Source: Allopusillimonas ginsengisoli (GTDB lineage Bacteria > Pseudomonadota > Gammaproteobacteria > Burkholderiales > Burkholderiaceae_B). From it: 64,000 nucleotides of DNA. Position 1 is the stretch's first letter, and the number at the start of each line of letters is the position of its first letter. Under the pieces are notes generated by a model, which did no database searches, was not told the DNA's origin, and saw only the letters and a program-made list of their open reading frames with translations. Positions 49,060-56,843 of this stretch are shown piece after piece. The position numbers were made by a program, and so were the translations under genes. The stretch is taken from contig RAPG01000006.1 in assembly GCA_005239165.1 (NCBI GenBank), positions 124,001 to 188,000 on the forward strand, in the 5' to 3' direction.

Positions 49060-49458
49060 TCACTTGGGTGCCACCCGCTTATCATGGGCGATCCAAAGCG
49101 CACTGAACAGATCCGCAAGAACCTCATGTTCGATCTCACCCGATGCAACATCAACCATAATGTCCTCTAACTGATTAACCTCGGGAATGAAGATGTCCTG
49201 CTGTAACAGATACGTCAACGCGCAAGTGAGGCCTGTTCGCTTATTACCATCATTGAAAACATGCCCTCTCGCAATTGCGACCGCGTACAATGCAGCGATA
49301 GCGAAAACATCGTCCACATCCGCGTAATATGCATGGTGCTCAATGCGGCTCAATGCGCTCTCAATCGCATCTCGGCCTCCCTGTCCATATCCAGAGAGGC
49401 CACCGAATTGAGCAATTATTTCATCGTGGATCGTAATAACGTAATCAACGTCCAGCAT
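49060..49458 (-). CDS. doc: Death-on-curing (Doc/Fic) family toxin
   Basis: A 132-residue Fic-fold protein with the Doc motif HVFNDGNKRTG (His66, Asn72, Lys73, Arg74). Doc proteins phosphorylate EF-Tu and stop translation until bound by their antitoxin. The ATG follows the antitoxin stop directly (TAG-ATG). It sits inside the tail operon between the tail chaperone and tape measure genes, an uncommon place, with its own leader and terminators, so it is an independent module. Confidence 0.88.
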   Translation of the reverse strand: MLDVDYVITIHDEIIAQFGGLSGYGQGGRDAIESALSRIEHHAYYADVDDVFAIAALYAVAIARGHVFNDGNKRTGLTCALTYLLQQDIFIPEVNQLEDIMVDVASGEIEHEVLADLFSALWIAHDKRVAPK

Positions 49459-49635
49459 CTACCTGTCGCGCAGAGCTCGAAGAACTTTATGGTGGGTTGT
49501 AATAACCCGCTGCGCCGATTTCAGTACTTCTTGCTTTTGCCCGGAAGTGGTAGCCTTGACCTCAACCTTCGGGCGAATAATAGCGCGAGGTTGCAGCACA
49601 ACCCCGTGTATGCTTTTCCCGATTGCGATTGACAT
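49459..49635 (-). CDS. Short antitoxin of the Doc module
   Basis: A 58-residue protein, MSIAIGKSIHGVVLQPRAII and on to KVLRALRDR, immediately before doc, with an AGAGGT ribosome site eight bases upstream. It is rich in Lys/Arg and lacks a Phd signature I can name, so it is identified by position and size. It should bind and silence Doc and may repress its own promoter. Confidence 0.68.
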   Translation of the reverse strand: MSIAIGKSIHGVVLQPRAIIRPKVEVKATTSGQKQEVLKSAQRVITTHHKVLRALRDR

Positions 49636-49878
49636 ATCAGACCTCTTTAGACTTTAGGACGCCGCATTGCGCAAATGCGCTTGCGGCATGGCTGTTGACA
49701 TAAATGTCAGTAAGCACCTTAATTTACACAACTGTTAATAACTTAGCAAGTTGTTAACGTTAAGCAAACCGCCTAACTAACGAAATGTAGCTAAATTAGT
49801 GGCTGCACTAGCTATCTAACTTCACAAGTTAAGACAATTAAAACTATCGTTTGTTCAAAACTAAGGCAATTGTGGTAC
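49636..49878. promoter_or_regulatory. AT-rich leader with dyads upstream of the toxin-antitoxin genes
   Basis: This AT-rich stretch holds several inverted repeats: GCCGCA ... TGCGGC with an inner GCGC/GCGC (49661-49687), TGACATAAATGTCA (49696-49709), and AACTTAGCAAGTT near 49742. They are good candidates for antitoxin operators and a structured leader. No gene is seen. Confidence 0.5.
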
Positions 49879-49903
49879 CCTGACGGCTCAACTAGCCGTC
49901 AGG
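49879..49903. repeat. 10-bp perfect inverted repeat
   Basis: CCTGACGGCT-CAACT-AGCCGTCAGG forms a ten-base-pair hairpin without a T-run on either side. It lies between the small membrane protein frame and the toxin-antitoxin leader and could be a processing site or weak terminator. Confidence 0.55.
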
Positions 49904-50004
49904 CACTAGCTTGCTACCCTCGTGCAGCGGGGTAATCCGAACCTGCTCGCTTAGTCGCTCTTCCCCGGTGTGCACGTACCGAATTGGCGTCTGCTTGAGA
50001 TGCC

Positions 50005-50303
50005 CTACTCGTTGCGCTCGACCACGGACGGTTCTTTTGCCGTGTTGATGGTCAGGACGTACTCGTTGGTCCGGACTATCCTTATCGGCCACAGCAACCG
50101 TAGCAACACGAACCATGTTCCGATCCGGCAGCCCCCAGCGGCAATTAATGCGAGCGGCCCGAACAGTACACCCAGCGCAAGCCAGCACGGCGAACAGTGG
50201 CGCTTTTCTTCCGGGCGATGTCCACAAAAGGTCGCGCACGCAAGCCAAACAACAATTAGCCCAAATTTACGATGCTGCCAGCGAAAATCATCAACTCGAA
50301 CAT
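50005..50303 (-). pseudogene. Small membrane protein in two frames (frameshift)
   Basis: From ATG at 50303 the frame MFELMIFAGSIVNLG meets a stop after 15 codons; shifting back one base at AAATTTGGGC gives a continuous hydrophobic protein, LIVVWLACATFC ... CWLALGVLFGPLALIAAGG ... ending VVERNE at 50005, about 99 residues with two or three membrane helices. Either a base has been lost (broken gene) or the A-AAT-TTG heptamer is used for programmed -1 shifting. Function unknown. Confidence 0.42.
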
Positions 50304-50318
50304 TGTGTTATTTCGTCA

Positions 50319-50570
50319 CTAATTAATACGGGCGAACATACCCCCGTCCATGTGTTCCTGATCCACCGCCAGCACGCACGTATCCAACTCCAGGCGGGGC
50401 AGAAATGCTCCGTAGGCATCAACCACTGCCCCTATCTCAACATGCGATAGGGGCAACGCTACCGCACCGCTGGCACCGGCCAGGTAACGGCGTGCTCTAT
50501 GGGCTGCCCAAAATGTAGAGATAATGTGGTCAGTGATTGGATCAGTGGGCATCTCGGCGGGTACCGACAT
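50319..50570 (-). CDS. Second tail assembly chaperone frame (GT-type extension)
   Basis: An 83-residue frame, MSVPAEMPTDPITDHIISTFWAAH and on. It has no good ribosome site. The frame is open upstream of its ATG and overlaps the end of the first chaperone gene in the -1 frame (KQALIYTKLG before the Met), so it is likely expressed mostly as a fusion by -1 shifting near 50,597-50,603, as with lambda G-T. Confidence 0.7.
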   Translation of the reverse strand: MSVPAEMPTDPITDHIISTFWAAHRARRYLAGASGAVALPLSHVEIGAVVDAYGAFLPRLELDTCVLAVDQEHMDGGMFARIN

Positions 50571-50587
50571 GCCCAGCTTGGTGTAAA

Positions 50588-51061
50588 TCAGCGCTTGCTT
50601 TTTGCTTTTGCCTTGCCAGTCGCGCTCCCAGCGGAAGCGCTCAAGGACTTTCCCACCGTTTCGGCCAGCTCCTTGCTCTGATGGACCGCCACTTTTGTTG
50701 CGTGCGTGACGACCCAGGCAAACAAATCCACGTTGGCCCGCAGCAACTTGGCGGCATTCTCAGGCGAATACGCCACTGGCCGGTCGTCCTCGTCCAGGAT
50801 TTCGCCCTTCCAGTCACGAATGATGTAGCGCCCCAGCAGGTCACACTGTATGTCATGCTCACGTCGGTCGTTAACCGTAGCGCTGACGTTCTGCAGCGAC
50901 TGGCTGGCGTCTTCACGCGCTATCAAGCGGCGGGCACGCTCCAGGGCGATCTGGTAATGCTCATTGTCGATGCCTGCCAGCTTGAACGAGATCTCGTCAT
51001 CAAAATCCACCCAACGCTCGCCAGCACCTGCCGGGTCGATCTGTACAATTTTCAATGCCAT
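50588..51061 (-). CDS. Tail assembly chaperone (G-type)
   Basis: A 157-residue cytoplasmic protein that binds the tape measure during tail assembly. It has the size, position between tail tube and tape measure, and mixed alpha/beta start (MALKIVQIDPAGAGERWVDF) expected. The last codons form a Lys/Ala tract (GKAKAKSKR) on the A-rich stretch GCAAAAGCAAAAAGC where a -1 shift into the next frame would occur. Confidence 0.82.
   Translation of the reverse strand: MALKIVQIDPAGAGERWVDFDDEISFKLAGIDNEHYQIALERARRLIAREDASQSLQNVSATVNDRREHDIQCDLLGRYIIRDWKGEILDEDDRPVAYSPENAAKLLRANVDLFAWVVTHATKVAVHQSKELAETVGKSLSASAGSATGKAKAKSKR
50597..50603 (-). promoter_or_regulatory. Candidate -1 ribosomal frameshift site
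   Basis: On the minus strand the zero-frame codons GCA-AAA-AGC give A-AAA-AGC. The P-site lysine tRNA can re-pair perfectly after a one-base backward slip; the A-site match is poorer than in classic heptamers. The -1 frame is open across and joins the second chaperone frame. Confidence 0.5.
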
Positions 51062-51070
51062 TTTCGCTCC

Positions 51071-51994
51071 TTACAGGGTCGCCGCAGCTTCGCGTTTGAT
51101 CGTCGGGGCAACCTTGGCCACCGTCCAGTTCAGCTGTGCCTGAATAACATCACGCTTGCCACCACTTGGCAGCTCGCCATCAAGCTCCACACTGGGGAAA
51201 TCAAAGACATACTTGTTGTTCAGGCTGTCGGTAATCGGGAACTGAATCGCAAACTTGGTGCGCTTGATCTGCTCTTTCCAGATCGAGTACGCCTTTTGCG
51301 ACCATGCAAGAGTGACGGTTCCGGTGATGGCTGCCTCGGTCTCGATCAAAGCACCCGGACCCAGCTTGCCCGAACCTAGGCAACGCTGAATCTGCAGGGT
51401 GTTGTCGATGTTGATGGTCATGGCCGATACGCAGGCAGAGCCAGCCAGAGACGCACCGTCCACCTTGATATCACCCACCGACAGGCTGGACATGAAAGGC
51501 GTAACCGTCGCAGGATCTGCTGCCCCCTTCACAAACGTAGTCGTTTTGTCTTCGTAGTCTAGGCACTGAGCGCCGATGGTCAGCGTGATTTTGCCCTCTT
51601 CGGGGATTTCGATTGAGCCGGTGGCAGCGTGCACCCCTTTGAACAGGTGATAAGTGCCCACGTCGGTAAACGCCTTCTGCACGCTGAACGTATGGCGCAC
51701 CGAGCCGACCGTAAGTGTGTCGGTCGCCCAGTTCCCATAGAAGAGCGCAGCCAGCCACTCGTCAAATGTGCCAAAGGACAACTCGCCGACGAGATCGCCA
51801 CCGATTGTCATGCCGGTGGTTACAGAGCCTTGATTGAGACGGCTATCGGTGATTTCGTCAGAAACTTCTGTCGTCGGGGTCGGTGACAGCGTGTTGCTGG
51901 TTAACCTCGCCGTTTTCCACTTGCCAGTGCTGGGCGTAGTGCCGGGAATTGTTTCTTCAATGAAGTGTGTTTGGACTTTTGCGCCTGAGCTCAT
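51071..51994 (-). CDS. Major tail tube protein
   Basis: A 307-residue tail tube protein of the phage tail tube TTP type, beta-rich with an N-terminal VQTHFIEETIPGTTPSTGKWKTARLT segment and a C-terminal half with an added Ig-like part (SVGDIKVDGASLAGSACVSAMTINIDNTL). The third-codon ATG (MSSGAK) is chosen because the GGAG ribosome site is six bases before it. Confidence 0.85.
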   Translation of the reverse strand: MSSGAKVQTHFIEETIPGTTPSTGKWKTARLTSNTLSPTPTTEVSDEITDSRLNQGSVTTGMTIGGDLVGELSFGTFDEWLAALFYGNWATDTLTVGSVRHTFSVQKAFTDVGTYHLFKGVHAATGSIEIPEEGKITLTIGAQCLDYEDKTTTFVKGAADPATVTPFMSSLSVGDIKVDGASLAGSACVSAMTINIDNTLQIQRCLGSGKLGPGALIETEAAITGTVTLAWSQKAYSIWKEQIKRTKFAIQFPITDSLNNKYVFDFPSVELDGELPSGGKRDVIQAQLNWTVAKVAPTIKREAAATL

Positions 51995-52014
51995 GATCAT
52001 CTCCAGATAGGCGT

Positions 52015-52056
52015 AAAAAAAACCCGTTATCGGGCGCAGAAATAAGAAACCCGGCG
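52015..52056 (-). terminator. Terminator pair between Rha and tail tube
   Basis: A short CCCG-ATAA-CGGG stem with eight Ts (52015-52034) is preceded by a second GC stem (CCGGC / GGCCGG region, 52044-52056). Read on the minus strand, they lie between the Rha gene and the tail tube gene. Confidence 0.65.
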
Positions 52057-52066
52057 CGTGGCCGGA

Positions 52067-52573
52067 TCAGTGAAGTTGCAGAGAAGGTTGGATTTCAGCT
52101 TCTAGACGCTCGCGTCGTTTTCTGAATTCTGGAATTGCTCGCTTTCGTTCCAGCATCAGGCGGGAGCCAAAAGAAGCACGCACTTGCGTGGACACCTCTT
52201 CCGCAACCAAAGCCTGCAATTGCTGATACAGGTTTTGGCTTCGCTGGTTCAGAGCTTGTCGCATCCGATAAAACTCGTCTATTAGACGAACCTTGAAATC
52301 TACCACTTCATCAGAGTTTCGCATCAATGAAATCAACAGTGCGGCCTGCTGCTCATTGAGCAATGCCACCTCACGCTGTTGCTTACCGCCTCGCGTAGAG
52401 AAGGATTGGATTTCAAATCGCACCCTTCCGAACCGCTCCATTCGTTTTTGGTACCGCCGGGTCAAGCGTATGACGCTTGCATGCCGCTGCCTCATGCCTT
52501 TTGCGATAGCGACAGTGGACGCCAAAGGATCGCCATCGACGACCATAACCAGAGGAAACACAATTTCCATCAT
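52067..52573 (-). CDS. Rha family phage regulatory protein
   Basis: A 168-residue protein of the pRha family. The family block runs GDPLASTVAIAKGMRQRHASVIRL ... FEIQSFSTRGGKQQREVALLNEQQAALLISLMRNSDEVVDFK; a helical C-terminal part with FYRMRQALNQRSQNLYQQLQ follows. Rha proteins affect phage growth in hosts without IHF; their mechanism is unclear. The start MMEIVFP is set by a CAGGAG ribosome site. It sits inside the tail operon bracketed by terminators, so it is likely a self-contained inserted gene. Confidence 0.85.
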   Translation of the reverse strand: MMEIVFPLVMVVDGDPLASTVAIAKGMRQRHASVIRLTRRYQKRMERFGRVRFEIQSFSTRGGKQQREVALLNEQQAALLISLMRNSDEVVDFKVRLIDEFYRMRQALNQRSQNLYQQLQALVAEEVSTQVRASFGSRLMLERKRAIPEFRKRRERLEAEIQPSLQLH

Positions 52574-52591
52574 TAAATGCTCCTGAAATAG

Positions 52592-52615
52592 AAAAGGCCG
52601 TCCCGAAGGACAGCC
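52592..52615 (-). terminator. Terminator upstream of Rha
   Basis: Stem GGCTGTCC-TTCG-GGACGGCC (one U-G pair) followed by TTTTC on the minus strand, between the tail terminator gene and the Rha start. Confidence 0.75.
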
Positions 52616-52688
52616 CGAACTACTCAAGGCGCACTATCTACCATGCTACTGGCTCGGCAGCTGCCGATTTAAAGATGCCAAGATACTG

Positions 52689-53102
52689 TTATCCGGCTCG
52701 AAACCGGATGCTCACGTTGATTTGATAAAAACCGTTGCTTTGGAATTGGCCGCTGATTTCACCCACCACAATCTGGGACGCCTCAAGGCATTCGAGATCG
52801 CCGGATGACCAGTAAGCAAAGTGCGCTTCAAGGGCGTCAGCCAGCATGGTCAGCGATCCATGCCCAGCCCGCACACGTTCAAAGCACTGAACGACAATCT
52901 GGCCAGGTTTACGCGTGTAGGGCTGATCTGCCATGCCCGCCATGAACGCCTGTCCAAACTGAATGTTCAACCTGCACCACAGCCCCTCTTCAGGAGGCTC
53001 GAAAACCTCTGACTGATTCGGATACACGATGCGGTCCTGCTCAAGGCCGGGAAATGCCATCATGCGCTCGGTGATTGCACTGCGTATCTCTTCGTACTTC
53101 AC
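52689..53102 (-). CDS. Tail terminator protein
   Basis: A 137-residue protein of the DUF4128/tail-terminator type: MKYEEIRSAITERMMAFPGLEQDRIVYPNQ at the start and a beta-rich C-terminal half ending YQINVSIRFRAG. It should form a ring capping the tail tube and joining it to the head. It overlaps the preceding gene by four bases. Confidence 0.78.
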   Translation of the reverse strand: MKYEEIRSAITERMMAFPGLEQDRIVYPNQSEVFEPPEEGLWCRLNIQFGQAFMAGMADQPYTRKPGQIVVQCFERVRAGHGSLTMLADALEAHFAYWSSGDLECLEASQIVVGEISGQFQSNGFYQINVSIRFRAG

Positions 53103-53482
53103 CGGTACTTCTCCACAATGGCTGCAAAAGTCGGCCCGTACACCCCTTGCGGTGCTTGGCCTGAGTGTCCATTCTCAAGGACTTCGGCATAGGGAAGATT
53201 CGTCTGAACCGTTGAGTCACCGAACGGCATGTTGATGGTTCCAATGACCTGCGCACCGGCCTGAATGGTTGCATCACCGGATTCATCCCGTCTATCCATG
53301 TCGTAATCCATCGTAATGCTGTCGATGGTGACCTGATGACTGGCACGGTATGTTCCCTTGTCGACCGGAGAAGTCATTACAACGCCCTGCAGCACTTCCA
53401 CGGTGATCTCACGTCGCCGTGTGACCAAATCGCCCTTCACCACAGCCATAAACTGTGACGGCGGCTTGATCCAGCCTCCCAT
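53099..53482 (-). CDS. Tail completion/HK97 gp10-like neck protein
   Basis: A 127-residue protein with SPVDKGTYRASHQVTIDSI and LPYAEVLENGHSGQAPQGVYG, the signature of the HK97 gp10-like tail completion family. Works at the head-tail junction. Follows the head-closure gene by two bases. Confidence 0.8.
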   Translation of the reverse strand: MGGWIKPPSQFMAVVKGDLVTRRREITVEVLQGVVMTSPVDKGTYRASHQVTIDSITMDYDMDRRDESGDATIQAGAQVIGTINMPFGDSTVQTNLPYAEVLENGHSGQAPQGVYGPTFAAIVEKYR

Positions 53483-53484
53483 GA

Positions 53485-53877
53485 TTACACCTTGCGTAGC
53501 TGGACCGTCCAGGTCACGTCTGCGGGATCCCTGCTCACGCTCATGACCTTCATCCCGGCGATGGTGTCGTCAATCTTTGGCGCAATTTGCTCGCCTACTG
53601 TCGATGCCACCGCCTGCTTGGCCAACAGCTCGACCTGCAGGACAAGAAGCTTCACATCAGTCGCCAATATTTTGTTGCCGTCCACGAGTTCAGCCTGAAA
53701 GCTACCGAACACGCCCCGGCCTTCATAGGTAAGGATTTCCGAGTTCCATTCCTCTGTGACGGGATTAGGTCGGCCTCGCCTAATGATGCGGGTGCCGGTG
53801 AATTCTTTAACGGCATCGGCCAGATCATCATCGAACGCTGCGGCGACCTCTTGCGCAATTTCGTCTCTCAATCCCAT
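53485..53877 (-). CDS. Probable head-closure protein
   Basis: A 130-residue protein, MGLRDEIAQEVAAAFDDDLADAVKEFTGTRII. It is placed where SPP1 gp16-like stoppers occur, between connector and tail completion genes. The family is not certain from sequence. Confidence 0.62.
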   Translation of the reverse strand: MGLRDEIAQEVAAAFDDDLADAVKEFTGTRIIRRGRPNPVTEEWNSEILTYEGRGVFGSFQAELVDGNKILATDVKLLVLQVELLAKQAVASTVGEQIAPKIDDTIAGMKVMSVSRDPADVTWTVQLRKV

Positions 53878-53878
53878 A

Positions 53879-54250
53879 TCAAGCCCTCACCAAACGTACC
53901 TGACTGCTGCTGCCCAGCCATGGCGCAAGCAACGCCAGTGCAAGGTTCTCACCAGCCGACACCACTTTGTGCCCGCTGGAGAAGGTCTTGCTGACTGCCA
54001 CGGTGTCGGCCTGAACGGATTTACTGATCAGCCCGTACTCAGCCTGACCGTACACCTTGCCGGCAGCTGCCTCACGTGCAACGTACGCCGCTGCCTGCTT
54101 CCATTCGGTTGGCATCGGATTGACTTCAGGCAAGCGCCGGTTTGTCATCCAGACATTGGCGATCAGAACCGCCTCGGCCTTTTTGACAGTACCGGCCCAG
54201 CCCTCGCCAAGCAGGCCATCGACATCAGTGGCAGTCACGTATTCGATCAT
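53879..54250 (-). CDS. Probable head-tail connector (DnaT-like domain) protein
   Basis: A 123-residue, mainly helical protein that begins MIEYVTATDVDGLLGEGWAGT and has WKQAAAYVAREAAAGKVYGQ. This matches the connector proteins sometimes named as having a DnaT-like domain. It lies right after the capsid/HeH genes, as expected of a connector. Confidence 0.65.
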   Translation of the reverse strand: MIEYVTATDVDGLLGEGWAGTVKKAEAVLIANVWMTNRRLPEVNPMPTEWKQAAAYVAREAAAGKVYGQAEYGLISKSVQADTVAVSKTFSSGHKVVSAGENLALALLAPWLGSSSQVRLVRA

Positions 54251-54253
54251 GGC

Positions 54254-54580
54254 TTACCCGGCGACTTTGCCTTGGGCCTCACGCAGGGCAGCCCGGATCT
54301 TGTCAGTGCCGGCATTGGGATGCACGTTCACCCCGCGTTCCTTCGCAAGCTGGCGCAGTTGATTTGCATCCAAGGCGTCCAGATCTACTGTCTCGCCGGT
54401 GGTAGTGGCTGCGCTGGCATTAGCTTCATCGGTGGGTTGTCCGTCCTTGCCGGTTGGCTTCACCTTATCCACAGGCGCAAACCGGGCGTCGATAATCTTG
54501 TAGCCTTGAGCGATAAGCTCCTTCTTGCGCTCTGGCGAGACTGGGTGCCGCTCATAGACGACTTTGCGTTGAATGCTCAT
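54254..54580 (-). CDS. HeH/LEM-like domain phage protein
   Basis: A 108-residue protein with a C-terminal helix-extended-loop-helix: LDANQLRQLAKERGVNVHPNAGTDKIRAALRE. The N-terminal part is short and charged. Such proteins are common just after the capsid gene and may be head fibres or decoration; function unknown. Confidence 0.68.
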   Translation of the reverse strand: MSIQRKVVYERHPVSPERKKELIAQGYKIIDARFAPVDKVKPTGKDGQPTDEANASAATTTGETVDLDALDANQLRQLAKERGVNVHPNAGTDKIRAALREAQGKVAG

Positions 54581-54601
54581 TATTTATCCTGAAAGAGAAC
54601 A

Positions 54602-54621
54602 GGCCAGCCCGAAGGCTGGCC
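54602..54621 (-). terminator. Terminator after the capsid gene
   Basis: Perfect eight-base-pair stem GGCCAGCC-TTCG-GGCTGGCC, followed on the minus strand by TGTTCTCTTT, a weak T-rich tract. It lies between the capsid stop and the next gene. Confidence 0.68.
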
Positions 54622-54628
54622 CAGATGC

Positions 54629-55600
54629 TTACTTGGCAGCAGCATCCCCGATAGTGATGACACCAGCGGTCGCCTTGACGCTACCCACGAACTGATCCCA
54701 GTTCGCACCCGTGGCGATCTCCTCGTCGGTGGGCGACTTGCCGCCGTTGGCGATATCCCACGCATAGCCTTTCAGGCCCAGCGCGAAGGTGTAGTCGGCC
54801 TGGAAGGTGGTCTCGATCCGCTCCTTGCCGTTGCTCGACTCCACGTTGGTCTCAATGTCGCTGCCATCGTGGACAATCGCCGCAGAGTCAGCCAGAGACA
54901 GCACCCTGTGGACGTTCGGCGATCCGGTTGCATACAGCGCTGGCGCGTCGGTCACGATCACCGGACGCCCCAGAATCGCAACGATGTTCACCGACTGGCT
55001 GTTAAACAGCTGCTCGGCGTTGGCCAAGTTTTGGCCAATGAGCTTGTGGAACACTTCGCCAGTCATGACCTGGGCGATCAGGCTGTTCGAAGCGTCGCCA
55101 AACTTAGCATGCGCCGCGTTGATCGCCGCATAAGTGATACCGCCGGTGGCAGAAACATCATTGGTCGCGGCAGGCACGTTGCTGATTGCAGCTACCAGCG
55201 CCGCAATAGCGGTATTGAGCTGATCGGCCACGATGGCTTCAGACAGATTGCGGCTGATCACCTCAATGGCCTCAGCCGGATCCTTCTGGATCCAGGTCAA
55301 CTGTGCAGGCTCCCAGAGAATGGGACCAAAGCCGCCGGCGATCTTCACCGAGTTTGCCTGCAGCTGCGCCAAGGCCGTAGCGCTGGCAACACCGTTGGCG
55401 ACATAGCGGTCAACACGACGCTGGGCCGAGTGCAGCCCCTTCCAGATGGACTCTTGCAAGAAGTCGCCATCAACGCCCTGCGTGGTAAGCCGGATTGCCC
55501 CATTGGATGCGGCATTGAACTTGTCGACCATCTGAGCCAGCGTCTCGATGGTTGCAGTTTTGATGTACTGCGAAAATACTTTCATGTCAGAAAGTGCCAT
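54629..55600 (-). CDS. Major capsid protein
   Basis: A 323-residue capsid protein: MALSDMKVFSQYIKTATIETLAQMVDKFNAASNGAI at the start, LSDSAA-like repeats absent, and MTGEVFHKLIGQNLANAEQLFNSQSVNIVAILGRPVIVTDAP in the middle. It sits after the scaffold gene, has the expected length and no membrane segment. The lineage is the one paired with DUF4055 portals. Confidence 0.85.
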   Translation of the reverse strand: MALSDMKVFSQYIKTATIETLAQMVDKFNAASNGAIRLTTQGVDGDFLQESIWKGLHSAQRRVDRYVANGVASATALAQLQANSVKIAGGFGPILWEPAQLTWIQKDPAEAIEVISRNLSEAIVADQLNTAIAALVAAISNVPAATNDVSATGGITYAAINAAHAKFGDASNSLIAQVMTGEVFHKLIGQNLANAEQLFNSQSVNIVAILGRPVIVTDAPALYATGSPNVHRVLSLADSAAIVHDGSDIETNVESSNGKERIETTFQADYTFALGLKGYAWDIANGGKSPTDEEIATGANWDQFVGSVKATAGVITIGDAAAK

Positions 55601-55695
55601 GATCTACCTCTCTGTGAGTGTTGCGCCCGGATGGGCAGAGAATGGAATATCGAGGCATCCGCCTCATGCGCTTGAGCCCATCCGAGCTCACAGCC

Positions 55696-55722
55696 AAAAG
55701 AAAGACCGCTGATCAGGCGGTC
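55696..55722 (-). terminator. Terminator at the end of the scaffold gene
   Basis: Stem GACCGC / GCGGTC with TTTCTTTT after it on the minus strand. It overlaps the scaffold stop codon and precedes the capsid gene by about 100 bases. Confidence 0.75.
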
Positions 55723-56453
55723 GGTAAGTTAAATTTCGCTGCGATGGCCGCTTTACGCTCGTCGCGCGAGCCACCAAAGTTGCCAGATGGGCTTACTGCA
55801 CCGTTACTGACACCAGCGCCCCCACCATTGGCACCGGACGCCTTCAGGATCTGTTCCTTGTGAGGGTACTGATCGACCAGCACTTCAAGCGCCTCGTCAA
55901 AGTCGGCCAGCTCACCCGGACGCGCTCGGCTGAAGATTTTGTTTCCGGTCTGGTCGTACGCCACCGTCTTGCCGTCCTCGATCTTGAAGGCATTGCCGAA
56001 ACGCGCCTGCACTAGATCTGCCGGAATGATGAACTTCTCGGCAATCAGCTTAGAACGCGAGAACGCACCGCCGATCTTCTCGGCGTATAGCTGCTGCTCG
56101 AACGTCTGCGCTTTGGCGTTTGCTTCGTCCAGCTGCGCCTGTAGCGCCTTGCGAATCTCGGCCTTGACCTTCTCCACCTCGCCGGCATCGATAAGCTGCT
56201 TGCTATCCAGATTGGCGACGGTCTCCAGCGCTTTTCGCGCGGCAGCCGGGTCGTCAATGCCTTCGAATGCCTTGATGGTCTTCTCTGCCGCCTCAGCACG
56301 CTCACGGTGACTCATCGCCTCGAAGTTCAGGCGTGAAATGGTCAGTACAGTTGCGGGGGCATCAAAGGCCACCTCCTTTCCGTCGTCATGTACGTAAACC
56401 GGTTTGCCATCCTGCAGAACGGCATGTCCGTTTTCGTCGAGTTTGAGTTTCAT
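55713..56453 (-). CDS. Scaffold protein
   Basis: A 246-residue helical, charged protein: MKLKLDENGHAVLQDGKPVYV, a long coiled coil (AEAAEKTIKAFEGI ... EIRKALQAQLDEANAKAQTFEQQLYAEK) and a Gly-rich C-terminal tail (GANGGGAGVSNGAVSPSG). It precedes the capsid gene, the usual scaffold position. The start is placed at the internal Met with AAGGAC upstream; the longer reading includes a terminator region. Confidence 0.78.
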   Translation of the reverse strand: MKLKLDENGHAVLQDGKPVYVHDDGKEVAFDAPATVLTISRLNFEAMSHRERAEAAEKTIKAFEGIDDPAAARKALETVANLDSKQLIDAGEVEKVKAEIRKALQAQLDEANAKAQTFEQQLYAEKIGGAFSRSKLIAEKFIIPADLVQARFGNAFKIEDGKTVAYDQTGNKIFSRARPGELADFDEALEVLVDQYPHKEQILKASGANGGGAGVSNGAVSPSGNFGGSRDERKAAIAAKFNLPTA

Positions 56454-56530
56454 TACTGGGTCCTTCGGCCATCCGGCCTTTATGCGCGGCATCCACCGCT
56501 GTGCGCCCCGCCCATCCAGGCTGCAGGCAT

Positions 56531-56581
56531 AAAAAAAACCCCAGATAGGGGCCAGAAATGAGAAAACCCGCCGAAGCGGGT
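56531..56581 (-). terminator. Tandem terminators upstream of the scaffold gene
   Basis: Two hairpins: ACCCGC-TTCG-GCGGGT with TTTTC (56563-56581), directly after the zinc-ribbon gene stop, and CCCCTATCTGGGG with T8 (56531-56551). Read on the minus strand. Confidence 0.85.
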
Positions 56582-56839
56582 CTATTTAACTGCTTTGAGC
56601 TTAATAATCATTGGGCTAAAAATGCCGCGTTTATGGCAGTCGTAGCACACGTCCTTCTCAATGATCGTGCCGCGTTGCTTGCGGCCATTCTTGACGATGA
56701 CGCCGTGCGTTAGGGTCATCAAGGTACGCCCGCCGCAGCGATTGCATTGCAACATGCCATCTGGTCGGGCGCGTTTCTTTACCCGTTCGAGTAGCTTCTC
56801 GGACGGTGTAGGTTCACGAGGAGGGACGAGCTTTAGCAT
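56582..56839 (-). CDS. Small zinc-ribbon phage protein
   Basis: An 85-residue protein: basic N-terminus, then a zinc ribbon with CNRCGG and CYDCHKRG (four Cys). It lies between head morphogenesis and scaffold genes; a DNA- or RNA-binding role is possible. Related small proteins occur in the same place in Bordetella and Burkholderia phages. Confidence 0.72.
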   Translation of the reverse strand: MLKLVPPREPTPSEKLLERVKKRARPDGMLQCNRCGGRTLMTLTHGVIVKNGRKQRGTIIEKDVCYDCHKRGIFSPMIIKLKAVK

Positions 56840-56843
56840 CCAA

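Noticed and set aside
49892..50248. A 118-residue minus-strand frame in the chaperone-to-doc gap
   Set aside because: It is Arg-rich and irregular, while another frame in the same bases reads as a fluent membrane protein; judged a shadow.
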